The translations under genes were made by a program, and so were the position numbers. From NCBI RefSeq assembly GCF_006402735.1, contig NZ_CP017174.1, positions 6,800,001 to 6,864,000 of the forward strand: a stretch of DNA of 64,000 nt, read 5' to 3'. Below are positions 17,531 to 26,949 of the stretch, in pieces. The stretch's first letter is position 1. Each line of letters starts with the position of its first letter. This DNA is from Myxococcus xanthus (lineage in GTDB: Bacteria; Myxococcota; Myxococcia; Myxococcales; Myxococcaceae). Below the pieces are notes generated by a model that had not been told where the DNA came from, did not search any database, and saw only the letters and a program-made list of their open reading frames with translations.

Positions 17531-19102
17531 TCAGTTCGCGCCCAGGCTCCAGCGCTGCACCAGCTCCGTCCTGCGGGACGGGTCCTTCAGCAGCTGGTTG
17601 GCCCAGTGCAGGGGGCCGGCCCGCCGCACCATCTCGAACTCGGCCGCGAGCAGGGGGATGACCCAAAGCAGGTTCACGGGCGAGCCTGGAGGCAAGGGCA
17701 CGGCGGGCCCCTGTGCGATGACGAAGTGGCGCAGCCCCAGGAGCGGGTCGGAGACGACGGCGATGTCGCCCGGCGCCCAGGCCGGCTGGCTGCCCTCGTT
17801 CGATTGCTTCAGCGTCCCCAGCGCCGACAGGGCCAGGGCGCGCTCCGGGCTGTGCGAGTCCATCCACGCCGCCAGTTCCTCATGGGTGGCACTTGAATCC
17901 CGCTTTCCGCTCGCCTGCGGCACCCGGCCGAAGCCATTGGTGACGACCGTGAAGCCGCTCTGGCCCAGGCGCGTGCGCACGAGTACCTCATGCGGGGGGA
18001 GCGCCTGCGAGGCCGGAGGTGCAATCTGGGCGATGGTGTCGCCCGGCAAGGCGCCTTCCAGGGCATGGCGGAAGAGGGCCTGGTACGTATTGACGCCCAC
18101 GCTCGAGGAGAACGGCTTGCCCGGTGCCGACGCCCGCGCCCAGCGGGTGAAGGGCTCCGCGGCATCCGAGAGGCGCTCGAGCATCAGGCTGGAAGGCTCG
18201 CCGGCGCGAACCCGGTAGCTCATGGTGTCTCCGCCGAATGGCTCGGGCCAGGAGCCGGGCTGCACGCCCAGCGGCACCTCCAGGACCTCATCCGCGGAGA
18301 GCGGGCGGTTCTCACGAACCATGCGATAGGCGGCGAAGTACAGGGCCTCCCGGCCACGCGACGTCTCCCACGTGTCCCACTCCTCCGGTGCGAGCTGGAG
18401 ATCCGGCAGCCCGAAGCTCTCCAGGCCGCGCAGCTGAAGGTAGCGGCTGCCCTGGCGGCGGGAGAGATCGACCCAGGCGCGGAACGGACGGTAGTCGGGG
18501 TGGGCCAGCTCCCGGAGCAGCCGAGCGAAGATCCTGGCGTCCTTCACGAGCGAGCCTGCCTGGTGCAAAACCACCGCCGTGCCGTTGAGGGCTAGGCGTG
18601 AGACCAACAGCGAGAAGACGCGCATCACACCGTCCTCTGCCCACGGGTCCGGCCTGGCGCCGCCTCGCATCGACTGCTCCTCGCCCTGACGCGGGGAGAT
18701 GCCGGAAGCGAGCGTCAGGTAGCAGCCCTCCCGTGGAAGGTTCGGAAACTGCCGCAGGTCCAGGCCCTCACGGGGCAGGGGGCCGTTTCCCCTGAAGACA
18801 CGCACGGTGTGCCGGCCGTTCGTGAGCCGGACTTCCTGGCCGACCTCCACGGTGAAGCCCAGCTCTGCCAGGCCCAGTCTCGAGAGCCACGCGCCTGGAG
18901 CCTCCGCGAGGCCGGGCAGGGGCTCCGCGAAGAGGACCGAGGCATGAGCCAGCGGGCGGGGAGGCGAGAGTCCCGCCGGGCCCTCGGCAATGGGGATGGC
19001 GTCTGGAGAGGAGTTCACGAGAGCGGATCGGGGATCGTGCATGAGAATGGGGACACAGGGCGCCTGGCCGGGCGACGGCAGCGCCTTCGCGCGGGGGCTC
19101 AT
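17531..19102 (-). CDS. DUF4261 / suppressor-of-fused-like domain protein
   Basis: 523 residues, no signal peptide or membrane segment. The N-terminal two-thirds contain blocks such as AVVLHQAGSLVKDARIF and WVDLSRRQGSRYLQLRGLES, which fit the DUF4261 family (unknown function). The last 120 residues (DIAVVSDPLLGLRHFVIAQG, VNLLWVIPLLAAEFEMVRR, GPLHWANQLL) resemble the SUFU-type domain found in many bacterial immunity proteins and stand-alone proteins. Such domain pairs are common near polymorphic toxin systems, but no toxin is visible next to it. The start at ATG 19102 has only a weak GAGAG upstream; an internal ATG at 19042 is an alternative. The 3' end stops 21 bases from the IS66 duplication. 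Confidence 0.7.
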   Translation of the reverse strand: MSPRAKALPSPGQAPCVPILMHDPRSALVNSSPDAIPIAEGPAGLSPPRPLAHASVLFAEPLPGLAEAPGAWLSRLGLAELGFTVEVGQEVRLTNGRHTVRVFRGNGPLPREGLDLRQFPNLPREGCYLTLASGISPRQGEEQSMRGGARPDPWAEDGVMRVFSLLVSRLALNGTAVVLHQAGSLVKDARIFARLLRELAHPDYRPFRAWVDLSRRQGSRYLQLRGLESFGLPDLQLAPEEWDTWETSRGREALYFAAYRMVRENRPLSADEVLEVPLGVQPGSWPEPFGGDTMSYRVRAGEPSSLMLERLSDAAEPFTRWARASAPGKPFSSSVGVNTYQALFRHALEGALPGDTIAQIAPPASQALPPHEVLVRTRLGQSGFTVVTNGFGRVPQASGKRDSSATHEELAAWMDSHSPERALALSALGTLKQSNEGSQPAWAPGDIAVVSDPLLGLRHFVIAQGPAVPLPPGSPVNLLWVIPLLAAEFEMVRRAGPLHWANQLLKDPSRRTELVQRWSLGAN

Positions 19103-19217
19103 CTCTCAACGCGCCAGAGCCCTCCGTCACTCCTGACCTCCTGAGCCGGAGTTGGGCCCCTCCGTGTGCCTGTCCCTGTCCGAGTGCGCCTGAGTCCGCT
19201 GTGCTTCGTCTATCCGC

Positions 19218-19329
19218 GGCCCGTGGCGACGCCGCGGGTTTCTTCCATCAGTCGGAGCAGGGTCGCCTCATCCAGGGAGTCCTTTCCCAGCCCCTTGCAG
19301 CAAGGTCTGACCCAGTCGGCGCTCTTCTG
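19218..19329 (-). pseudogene. C-terminal scrap of an unknown gene cut by an IS91-type sequence
   Basis: The minus strand reads about 37 residues, KSADWVRPCCKGLGKDSLDE then ATLLRLMEETRGVATG, to a stop. The composition is coding-like, and it begins exactly at the end of the IS91 module at 19330. I do not recognise the family. Confidence 0.35.
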
Positions 19330-19810
19330 ACGCATAAGAGGGATGGGGGCCTGTTGAGGGGGAGGGAGGGTGCAGAGGGGCCGAGGAGGGCCGCTGACGG
19401 GGCCGCCCGAGTGATTCTCCCGTCCGGTGGACAGGCCGCTTGAGCCCCCTTGGGGTACACGCCTGCCCAGACCGCGCTCCCTTCAGGTGCGTCGCAGGGG
19501 CCTGGAGCTCTTGGCGCCTCTTGAGCCTCAACACCACGCGGCCTGGGGTGACCCTCGTGCCTAGGCCAACCTCGCACTTGCCGTGGGCAAGCCCAGGTGC
19601 TTCTGAATTGCCCGCACCCCGGGCGCCCCCTTCACGTACGCCAAGACCCTTGAACCTGCCTCCACACCTCACGCAGGCGTACACGTCGAAGTCGAACGTC
19701 CTCCTGAGCAACTCTGCGAATGTCCACTCGCGGTGTCCTCTCCTTCATCCGCTCCTTCCTGGCCCCTGCCTCAAGCCCCGCGCTCACCTCCTGCACACCT
19801 GCTTGAGGGA
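19330..19810 (-). mobile_element. IS91-type 3' module (copy B)
   Basis: About 480 bp. The minus strand encodes the transposase end: LLRRTFDFDVYACVRCGGRF then GARGAGNSEAPG and a non-conserved tail. The plus-strand left end ACGCATAAGAGGG is shared with copy D (31404), and the right end GCTTGAGGGA is shared with copies C and E. The Cys pair CVRCGG is the zinc-ribbon-like signature near the end of the transposase. A short coding-like plus-strand fragment (ISTTSDAAMSLKMRSERVAE) lies just beyond, at 19811..19898, so unrelated genes flank both sides. Confidence 0.7.
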
Positions 19811-19958
19811 GCGCATCTCCACCACCAGCGACGCCGCCATGTCGCTGAAGATGCGCTCCGAGCGCGTGGCCGAGGTGGTGCGATCCTACCGCGTCTGAGC
19901 CACACGCCGGTCCGGACCAGCGAGAAGCCCGCTGGCGATTCGCGTCGCGGAGGCTCCG

Positions 19959-21272
19959 TCAAGGCGCGAGCTGCTCGACGGAGGGCGCGTGCGAGATGCG
20001 GATGGCGGGGTTGTCCACGACATCGTCGTTCTTCACGCGGGTGCCCACCATGACCTGATACGGCGGTTCGTCCATGACGGGAGCGCGGCCGTAGACGATG
20101 AAGTAGCGTCCGCTCGCATACGTGACGTTCCCGAAGAGGAGTTGCCGGATCGCAGGGCCCTTGGAGATGGCGAAGCCGTTGCGGTCACGGACGTCCCCAT
20201 TACGTTTCACCCGTGCAGCGCGAACACGGGCGGTGTCCGCCGTCAGGGCGCTCCAGGAGACGAGCACCTCGTCACCCTCGGAGGCAACCCTGGGCGAGAA
20301 CTCCGTCGTGCTCGCGGTGGAGATGCGGATGCCCAAGGGGTCCAGGACGTTCGCAGACCCGCGCTTCAAGCGGGTGCCGTAGATGTCTGCCGAGCCTGAG
20401 CGTGAGTCGCTCCACGCAACGAAGAAGCCATACTTCGTCGCTGTCACGGACTGGTAGTTCTGGTTGCCCGGCGCGGCGGAGATGATGAAGCCACTTGGGT
20501 CGAGCACCGAACCGTTGGCGCGGACCCTGGCGGCGAAAATGTCATGGCTGCCGTATCGCGTATCCGTCCATGCGACCATGTACCGATCTTCTGACCATGC
20601 CACGGAGATGCCAAAGGAGAACTCAGTGCTCTGGGAGCGGGAGATGACCACTTCCTGGACATCCAGGCCCGGTTTGCCCATGTCGAGGGTGACTCCGCGA
20701 ACCTCACGGGACACCGTGAGTCCAGAAGCAATCCAAGCCACCAGGCACTTGCGTTTGTGGCAGGCAATGCCGGGGGAGCCCACGGCATTGTGGTCGGTGG
20801 GTGTGAAGAGGGTGATAGGATCTCCGTCGAGCGTGCCATCCCGGTTGACGCGGGCAAGGAAGACTGATCTCTCCCCGGTCCAGATGACCAGGAACTGCCG
20901 TCCATCGAATGCGGTGGCGTGATAGTAGGCGTCCGGGCGGAGGTTGGGGTTGAGGTCGATGGCGTCGGGATCCAGCAGCCGGCCGTTCACCGACACGCGC
21001 GCGGCAACGAGCTTGCCTGCACGACGCCAGTCCGACCAGGCGACGAAAAACTGATTCCCGTCCTCGGCCACCTGGGCGTTGTTCGCGAAGGTGGGTGTCG
21101 ACCAGTTCGGGAGAGGCCCTTGCCCCCCATTGCCGTGAAGCCCGAGCTCGAGGTCCCCCTGCGAGCTCGGGTCTTCAAAGGCGGCTTCCGGTTCACCGCC
21201 ACACGAGACGGCCAAGAACGCTCCGAGCAGCGCTCCTCGCCAAGTCCGTAGGCTCATTGTCTGTCCTTGCAT
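19959..21272 (-). CDS. Secreted lipoprotein with a repeated beta-propeller-like pattern
   Basis: 437 residues. Signal peptide with lipobox LAVSC near residue 24; starts at 21272 (GGGAGCGAAGC upstream) or 21257 (AGGACAGACA upstream) are both possible. The mature protein repeats a unit of about 45 to 55 residues with the core (F/Y)xVAWSDxRxGxxDIxAxRxxxxGxxLDPxGIxIS: FFVAWSDWRRAGKLVAARV, YMVAWTDTRYGSHDIFAARV, FFVAWSDSRSGSADIYGTRL, and weaker copies. This pattern is common in myxobacterial exported proteins and suggests a six- or seven-bladed propeller. The function is unknown; adhesion or ligand binding are guesses. Confidence 0.75.
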   Translation of the reverse strand: MQGQTMSLRTWRGALLGAFLAVSCGGEPEAAFEDPSSQGDLELGLHGNGGQGPLPNWSTPTFANNAQVAEDGNQFFVAWSDWRRAGKLVAARVSVNGRLLDPDAIDLNPNLRPDAYYHATAFDGRQFLVIWTGERSVFLARVNRDGTLDGDPITLFTPTDHNAVGSPGIACHKRKCLVAWIASGLTVSREVRGVTLDMGKPGLDVQEVVISRSQSTEFSFGISVAWSEDRYMVAWTDTRYGSHDIFAARVRANGSVLDPSGFIISAAPGNQNYQSVTATKYGFFVAWSDSRSGSADIYGTRLKRGSANVLDPLGIRISTASTTEFSPRVASEGDEVLVSWSALTADTARVRAARVKRNGDVRDRNGFAISKGPAIRQLLFGNVTYASGRYFIVYGRAPVMDEPPYQVMVGTRVKNDDVVDNPAIRISHAPSVEQLAP

Positions 21273-21627
21273 GCTTCGCTCCCTTCAATCGCAATACGGC
21301 GACAGGTCCCATGGTTCGGGATTGACGGGCAACACCATGTGGACCATGACGAACGCGAGTGGACATCTGCGATAGACGTCAACGCTCTTGCGTTGCACCT
21401 TGAACGAATGAGAGGGACTCACGCCGCATGGCCAGCCGCGGTCCATGGCTCGCCCATGTCGCTATGAATCATCCGATACAGCTTTCACATCAAAGGACAG
21501 CGGCGATGGAATGATGACTCTGGGAGTAATTGCATCTACGTAGGAACCGCCATTGACGAACAGCGTGTCCCTGATGCGACGCTCATCCCCCGTCTTCATG
21601 ACAGAACTGTCAAACAAGGAGAAGGAA
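21273..21627. other. Divergent promoter region
   Basis: 355 bases between two divergently transcribed exported-protein genes. No convincing open frame; it should contain both promoters. AAGGAGAAGGAA at about 21614..21627 is the ribosome binding site of the 21628 gene. Confidence 0.35.
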
Positions 21628-22983
21628 ATGAAGCGAAGCAGAGGCGTTTCCCTGCCACGCATGGGATGGGTTGTCTTGGCTGCTCCGATGATGTGGGCAT
21701 GCGGGCCCGAGGCACAGGCACCCGCGGCGCAGGAGGTGTCGCAACAGGATGTGCCGCGGGACGTGGTGAGCTGGGAGGAGTATCAACGGAACGCGGCGCG
21801 TGTGGTGGATGGAAAGGAGCTGTACATCGTCGAGTGGGACCTGGCGCTGACGCGCGACGAACTCCGTGACAGGTACGACCGATATGTGGCCGCCGCGTCC
21901 ACCGGGCAGGACGGCTCGGAGTCGCCTGGCCGCACGGAGTCTCCCCTTCGCGTCAACCGCGTCGGGAGCTCGGACGACATCTGGACTTGGGCGAACCGGT
22001 ACAACCTGCGCTACTGCGTCAGTAATGCCTTCGGTACGAACAAGACGCGAATCGTGAATGAGATGGCGAACGCGGCGGCGAGCTGGGAGTACGTCGCGGA
22101 CGTCGACTTCATCTATGACAGCACCCAGGACGCGAGCTGCACCAATGCGAACCCCGCGGTGACGTTCGCGGTGCAGCCGTGGACGGCCGGTGGTGCGTGT
22201 GCCTTCTTTCCGTCGGGAGGTGGCTGTATCCCGCGCACGGTGGTCATCGACATTCCCAGCCTGGACCCGGCGCCCCCCACCTCGCCGAATGTCACGACGG
22301 GAACCGTGCTCATCCACGAACTGGGGCACGTGCTGGGCTTCCGCCACGAGCACTCGGCTTCGTCGCTGAACCCCTGTTATGAAGACTCGAACTGGAGGGA
22401 GCTCACCACCTACGACGTCGCTTCGACGATGCACTATCCCTGGTGCAACGGCGTTTCGACGGCCACGCTCAACCTCACGTACATGGATGCCGCGGGGGCC
22501 GCCGCCCTTTATGGCTGGCATACCAATGCAAACAATGGGGACCGCCGCTACCCGGCGGCGCACACCAATGACTATACTGCGGCGCTTCAGATGGGACAGT
22601 CGTTCCTCATTCCCTTCGCGGTGACCACGAACTTCGCGGAGGGGTGCTTCCTGGTGGGCAACGGCCCGACCGCCGCTCACATCCGCTACGGTGATGGCAT
22701 GGCAGGCGCTGTGCTCGCGTCCGCGACGAGCGTCGTCAACACGGGGGTCCAGTGTGGCGTCAACTCCTCGTACACCTGGCACCGCGCCAACTTCCCGGGC
22801 GTAGCGATGTTCGCGAACAGCGTGTTCACGGTGGTCTTCGGCAATGGCACGCAGACGCTCCGCATGGCCATCAACATTGGAAATCCATACACCAGTGGAA
22901 ACATGTGGGACTCATTTGGCGGCGGGCGCAGCCTGTCTCCTTGGGATGGGCGGGTCCGGATGGGGCGCCTGGGCCCTCCGTGA
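21628..22983 (+). CDS. Secreted metzincin-type zinc protease, lipoprotein
   Basis: 451 residues from ATG 21628, chosen for AAGGAGAAGGAA immediately upstream and for the signal peptide MKRSRGVSLPRMGWVVLAAP ending in MMWACG, a lipobox. A conserved pre-region (SWEEYQRNAARVVDGKELYIVEWDL, shown here in part) is typical of myxobacterial members. The zinc signature HELGHVLGFRHEH is at about residues 231 to 243, followed by the Met-turn STMHYPWC about 35 residues later, the metzincin hallmark. The last 150 residues form an unassigned beta-rich domain with several Cys. A role in extracellular protein degradation is inferred. Confidence 0.88.
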   Translation: MKRSRGVSLPRMGWVVLAAPMMWACGPEAQAPAAQEVSQQDVPRDVVSWEEYQRNAARVVDGKELYIVEWDLALTRDELRDRYDRYVAAASTGQDGSESPGRTESPLRVNRVGSSDDIWTWANRYNLRYCVSNAFGTNKTRIVNEMANAAASWEYVADVDFIYDSTQDASCTNANPAVTFAVQPWTAGGACAFFPSGGGCIPRTVVIDIPSLDPAPPTSPNVTTGTVLIHELGHVLGFRHEHSASSLNPCYEDSNWRELTTYDVASTMHYPWCNGVSTATLNLTYMDAAGAAALYGWHTNANNGDRRYPAAHTNDYTAALQMGQSFLIPFAVTTNFAEGCFLVGNGPTAAHIRYGDGMAGAVLASATSVVNTGVQCGVNSSYTWHRANFPGVAMFANSVFTVVFGNGTQTLRMAINIGNPYTSGNMWDSFGGGRSLSPWDGRVRMGRLGPP

Positions 22984-23079
22984 GTTGAGTGAACGGTGGG
23001 GCCGAGGTCCATGGCCCCCCGGTGGAGCGGGGAGGGCGCTCCGGCCTTCCTCGCGCCTCAGGTGTGGCACGCGACTGGC

Positions 23080-23392
23080 GAAGATCGTCGGCACGATTCT
23101 CCCCGGGCTGCCCGCGCGCTCCGCCAAGGCGCTCATCGCCGCCATCGAAGTGCTCGAGGGGAGGCTCCAGGACCTGAGACTCCCCCTGCTGGTGGTGCAC
23201 GGGGGCGAGGACGTCATCACCTCCATCGAAGGCAGCCGCGCCCTGGTGGCGCAGGCCACGATCGCCGACAAGCGCCTCATCATCTACGAGGGCCAGCGCC
23301 ACGACCTCGCGCACGAACCCGACGCGGAGAAGGTCATTGGAGACATCGTGGCCTGGGTGGAGGCCCACGTCCCGCCGAGCGCCGCCCCCTGA
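23080..23392 (+). pseudogene. C-terminal fragment of an alpha/beta hydrolase (monoacylglycerol-lipase type)
   Basis: About 104 residues: LAKIVGTILPGLPAR, LRLPLLVVHGGEDVITSIEG, RLIIYEGQRHDLAHEPDAEK, VIGDIVAWVEAHV. The acidic residue (GGED) and His (GQRHDL) of the hydrolase triad are present, but the nucleophile elbow is gone and there is no proper start; 22984..23079 has no homologous sequence. It is the tail of a lost gene. Confidence 0.7.
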
Positions 23393-23452
23393 CAATGGGA
23401 GCGGTCGCGGGACACAAGTCTCCCCCTGAAACCGCCCAACCACAGCGCATCA

Positions 23453-24439
23453 TCAGTACCGCGAGCGGCTGTAGTCTCTGACCTGCGCTTCGATCCAGGG
23501 ACGGAACGCAGAGACCCGGGTATAGACACCAGGCAAGCCCGGCCTCGCGCAGCCCACGCCGAAGCTCGTGATTCCGTAGAGCACGTATCGGCCACCGACC
23601 TGAGCGACCAACGGCCCTCCGCTGTCCCCCTGGCAGCTATCCTTCCCCCCTGACATGTACCCAGCCCCGAGCATCACATCGGGATCGATGATGATGCCTG
23701 CTTTCTTGTACGCAGTCTTCAGGGTCTCAGAGTTCACGGTGGGAACCCACACCTGCATCAAGATGGAGGATGTATCGTATCCCCCCTCCCTGGTAAGACC
23801 CCATCCTGCGGTCACCATCATCGTGCCATCCGGGACATCCGCACCCACCGACGAGAGCCCCACAGGGTTGAGCGACGTTTCAGCCAACGGGGACTGCGCG
23901 ACCAGGTTGGGACGCATGCCAACACTGCTCGTGCCGCACGCAGCACCGCTCACCGAGAACGAATCCTCCGAGAGACACACAGGCTGTACCGCGGAGGTGA
24001 ACTTGATGGGCTTGTCGAGCACGACAACCGCGACATCGTTCGCCGTCGTATCCGGGTCGTACTCTGGATGGTAGACAGTCTTTCTCGCGGCGACAACCTG
24101 CTGCGAGGGCGACGGGCGATTGAAATTATGAGCCCCAGCGACGACAGTCAATCCGGATGTTCCGTCGTAGACGCAATGGGCAGCCGTGACCACGATATCG
24201 CTCTCATCCTTGTTGCCAACCCTGATGAGAGAACCACCGCAGAAATGATCGTTGTATTGCTGCAGGCTGACAATCCACGGATGACTCCCAGGACGTGCCT
24301 CGACCCCTCCCACAATCGCCTGGTCCATGCGGCCCGTCGCTTCGACGTCCTGCCTCTCCAGCTCCGGACCACCACATCCCATCAGGCTGACCGCGACAAT
24401 CACTCCACTCACGAAGCGCAATGCGCCCTCCTTGATCAT
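23453..24439 (-). CDS. Trypsin-like (S1A) serine protease, lipoprotein
   Basis: 328 residues from ATG 24439; the signal peptide MIKEGALRFVSGVIVAVSLM ends with the lipobox SLMGC. ATG and TTG codons up to 24478 are also in frame, and no ribosome binding site decides between them. The mature N-terminus IVGGVEARPGSHPW is the activation site of the chymotrypsin fold. Catalytic residues are visible: His in VTAAHCVYD, Asp in NDVAVVVLD, Ser in DSCQGDSGGPLV, and the Asp six residues before the Ser predicts trypsin-like cleavage after Lys or Arg. Family length is normal. Compared with neighbours, codon use is less GC-biased in the front half, a mild sign of transfer. Confidence 0.9.
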   Translation of the reverse strand: MIKEGALRFVSGVIVAVSLMGCGGPELERQDVEATGRMDQAIVGGVEARPGSHPWIVSLQQYNDHFCGGSLIRVGNKDESDIVVTAAHCVYDGTSGLTVVAGAHNFNRPSPSQQVVAARKTVYHPEYDPDTTANDVAVVVLDKPIKFTSAVQPVCLSEDSFSVSGAACGTSSVGMRPNLVAQSPLAETSLNPVGLSSVGADVPDGTMMVTAGWGLTREGGYDTSSILMQVWVPTVNSETLKTAYKKAGIIIDPDVMLGAGYMSGGKDSCQGDSGGPLVAQVGGRYVLYGITSFGVGCARPGLPGVYTRVSAFRPWIEAQVRDYSRSRY

Positions 24440-24670
24440 GCGACACATGCCAACAGCAAGCCACATGCCATGCCTCAACTAGAGGAATCCCGAGCGCATT
24501 CGACTCACGGCGCGCCGTTGACACGTCAGCGAGCTCTCGCAGAGACGGGATGACGCGTCAGCCGTCCATTCGTCGTGCCGCGCGGGCCGAAGAGCCAGCC
24601 TGGGTCACTCCTGAGTCATCTCCTGCGTCTGCTCGGACACACGTACGATGGAAGCTCTCCACTTGGGGGG

Positions 24671-24781
24671 CCTCCTGAGCAGCTCTGCGAAAGTCCACTC
24701 GCGGTGTCCTCTCCTTCATCCGCTCCTTCCTGGCCGCTGCCTCAAGCCCCGCGCTCGCCTCCTGCGCACCTGCTTGAGGGA
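24671..24781 (-). mobile_element. IS91-type fragment (copy C)
   Basis: About 110 bp homologous to the inner part of copies B and E (CTCCTGAGCAGCTCTGCGAA, then the stretch ending GCTTGAGGGA). It keeps the same right break point as B and E, while its left end is truncated. Non-coding on its own. Confidence 0.65.
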
Positions 24782-24879
24782 GCGGAGTTCGGACGGGTCA
24801 TCGGGCTGCGCGCACATCTCCGGGTGAGGGAGGTGTCTATTCATGGCAAGCTCCTCCGCGAGTCCTCCGAGAGCCCACC

Positions 24880-25443
24880 ATGGCAAACGCATCCTCTCGC
24901 CCTTCCCCGCTGCTGAATCGCCCATCCCTGAAGCGCGTCCGCGATGCCGCCAACTTGCTGGCCTCGCTCGCACCGGGCGTGCTGTTCGTAATGGCGCTGC
25001 TGGTGGTGTCTCAGCAGACGCGATTCTCCTGGCTCGCCGAGCCCCGCCACTACCCCTGGGAGTTCTGGGTGGTGGGGCTGGCCGGAACGACGGCGACAGC
25101 GGCCGGCGTGGCGGACTGGCGCTACCACCGCGTGGCCCGGCTCCGAGTCGGGCCACGGGAGCACCTGGCGGAGTTCCTGGCGCTGGCTGGCGGAGGACTC
25201 CCCCTGTTCCTCTTGATGTGCGCCGCGTCGGTGGCGCACAGGCCCCTGATGTATCTGCTCCCCGTGCTCGTCGTCCTCATCGGGACGGTGGCCCTCATCT
25301 GCTACGACGAGTTCGTCTTTCACCGTCGGCGGTGCGACCGGTGGGAGGCCCTGCTGCACCGGACGCTGCTCGCCGGCCATGCGGCGGCCTTCCTCGCGTG
25401 GGCGCATTTCTGCTTCGTCCGTGAGAATCTTCATGGCGGATAG
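24880..25443 (+). CDS. Multi-pass membrane protein of unknown function
   Basis: 187 residues. About five hydrophobic segments: around residues 25 to 45 (LLASLAPGVLFVMALLVVS), 62 to 80, 105 to 122 (LALAGGGLPLFLLMCAAS), 128 to 147 (LMYLLPVLVVLIGTVALICY) and 163 to 183. Charged loops are rich in Arg and His. I recognise no family. The next gene overlaps its end by 11 bases and a kinase-like gene follows, so the three act as one operon. Confidence 0.7.
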   Translation: MANASSRPSPLLNRPSLKRVRDAANLLASLAPGVLFVMALLVVSQQTRFSWLAEPRHYPWEFWVVGLAGTTATAAGVADWRYHRVARLRVGPREHLAEFLALAGGGLPLFLLMCAASVAHRPLMYLLPVLVVLIGTVALICYDEFVFHRRRCDRWEALLHRTLLAGHAAAFLAWAHFCFVRENLHGG

Positions 25444-25996
25444 CCCATCCTCGCCATGGCAGCGAGGCATCGAGTTGCTGAAGCGCGCGGCCTGCCTCTA
25501 CGACGCCCCCGGCTCGGTGCTCGCCGACGAGGCACGAGGCGCATGGCGAACGGGCTTCACTGGCGGCGCGGCGTGGATGGCGAACGGTCTGGCCCTGGTA
25601 CGAGGTCAGCCCGCGGCCACCGTGCCGTCCAACGTGGGTCGATGGGGCGCCCTCAAGTACGGTGGCGCACTGCTCTCCGCAGGAGTCGCCGGAGGGTTCG
25701 CATCCGGACTCGGGGCGCCTCTCGCGGTGGCGCTCGTAGTGGCGGGGCTCGCGTTCTATGCCGCTGAGGCCCAGGGGCTCTTCCTGTTCCCACTGCTGTT
25801 GGATGGCACGGAGCATCCTTGGCAGAGCGGACGCGTCCTGCTCCGCCGGGCAGGCGGCACGCCGAGCGCCATGGGAACGGTGCTCATGCTGGCCGGGGTG
25901 ATGCTGCTCGGAGGGGTGGTGGGACGCGGATGGGTCCGCTGTTGGTGTCTGGGCTGTCTCGCGGTCGTGCTCTGGTACGAGGAGCTACGAACGTGA
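25433..25996 (+). CDS. Membrane protein of unknown function, second gene of the operon
   Basis: 187 residues from ATG 25433 (overlapping the previous stop). The first 60 residues are soluble (WQRGIELLKRAACLYDAPGS) and may contact the kinase-like partner. Then follow three or four hydrophobic segments: YGGALLSAGVAGGFASGLG, APLAVALVVAGLAFYAA, MGTVLMLAGVMLLGGVVG and a final Cys/Trp-rich one. No family recognised. The stop overlaps the GTG of the next gene (GTGA), indicating translational coupling. Confidence 0.65.
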   Translation: MADSPSSPWQRGIELLKRAACLYDAPGSVLADEARGAWRTGFTGGAAWMANGLALVRGQPAATVPSNVGRWGALKYGGALLSAGVAGGFASGLGAPLAVALVVAGLAFYAAEAQGLFLFPLLLDGTEHPWQSGRVLLRRAGGTPSAMGTVLMLAGVMLLGGVVGRGWVRCWCLGCLAVVLWYEELRT

Positions 25997-26814
25997 GCCG
26001 CGCGCGGTCCCTCCCGGAGTGCTGGAACCACGGACTCGCCCTCGCGATGGACGCGGTGCGCGTCAACACGGTGTCCCTGGAAGTCCGGCGAGGCGTCTCC
26101 CTCTGGCACAAGCAGCGACGCCTCGGCATGGGTGCGGTCATCCTCGTAGGCAATGTCTTCCTGCACCTATCGCGCAGCCGCATCCGGATGCATCCTTCAA
26201 TCTCACGCTGGCGAGCTGGCGAGTTGGCCTCCTTCGCGCTCCTGCACCCGGGCCGCCTTGCCGAGCCTTGTGGCGGGCGCGCGGTTGCCCTGGAGGCCCT
26301 TCCAGGAGAGCGCCTCGACCGGCTGCTCCAGCAAGGTAGACTCACGCCGAACATCATGGAGGCCGCCGCGAGGGAATTGCACCGGGCCCACCGCCTGACG
26401 CTACCCGGCGCCTCCCGGGCATGGTCCCATGGGGACGCCCACCTGAAGAACCTCCTCTATGACGAGGCCGAGCAGCGCGCTTGGCTCATCGACTTCGAGA
26501 CGGCACACGACACGAGCCTCGACGCCAGCGAGCGGCATGCGGACGACCTCCTCGTCCTCCTGCTGGACCTGAGAGGACGCGCGCCGCTGGAGCCAGCTCG
26601 CGCCCTGGCGGAGGCATTCCTCCGCGCGTACCCGGAGCAGACAGTCCGACGGGAACTGATGTCTCGCCTTTGTCCGCCCCGAGGACTGGAGCGGGCACTC
26701 TGGAAGAGCCGCTCCCATCACCTCCCCGACGAGGCCCTCATCGACTGGCTGGAGTACCTGCGAGCAGTTGTCGCTGAAGCGGATGCCAGGGCGGCCGCAC
26801 CGAGCGCCCCCTGA
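25993..26814 (+). CDS. Kinase-fold (lipopolysaccharide kinase / Bud32-like) protein
   Basis: 273 residues from GTG 25993. The catalytic loop WSHGDAHLKNLLYD (about residues 143 to 156) and the metal-binding WLIDFETAHD (about 165 to 174) are the HGD...N and DFE motifs of aminoglycoside-phosphotransferase and lipopolysaccharide-kinase-like folds. The expected Lys is probably in SLWHKQRRLGMG or nearby, but a Gly-rich loop is not obvious. The partners are two membrane proteins, suggesting phosphorylation of a lipid, glycan or membrane component; the substrate is not deducible. An in-frame extension upstream overlaps the second gene and was rejected. Confidence 0.75.
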   Translation: MSRARSLPECWNHGLALAMDAVRVNTVSLEVRRGVSLWHKQRRLGMGAVILVGNVFLHLSRSRIRMHPSISRWRAGELASFALLHPGRLAEPCGGRAVALEALPGERLDRLLQQGRLTPNIMEAAARELHRAHRLTLPGASRAWSHGDAHLKNLLYDEAEQRAWLIDFETAHDTSLDASERHADDLLVLLLDLRGRAPLEPARALAEAFLRAYPEQTVRRELMSRLCPPRGLERALWKSRSHHLPDEALIDWLEYLRAVVAEADARAAAPSAP

Positions 26815-26949
26815 CAGGAATGTTGCCGCCCCGATGCCCCCCCTCTCCTTCCTCCGTCGGCGTCTCCCGTCGATTCTCCGTCTCCGTTCGGCCCTGGCGG
26901 CTCCATGCGATTCGTGCCCAGACCACTCGTATCGTCTGAGCCGTTCCGC

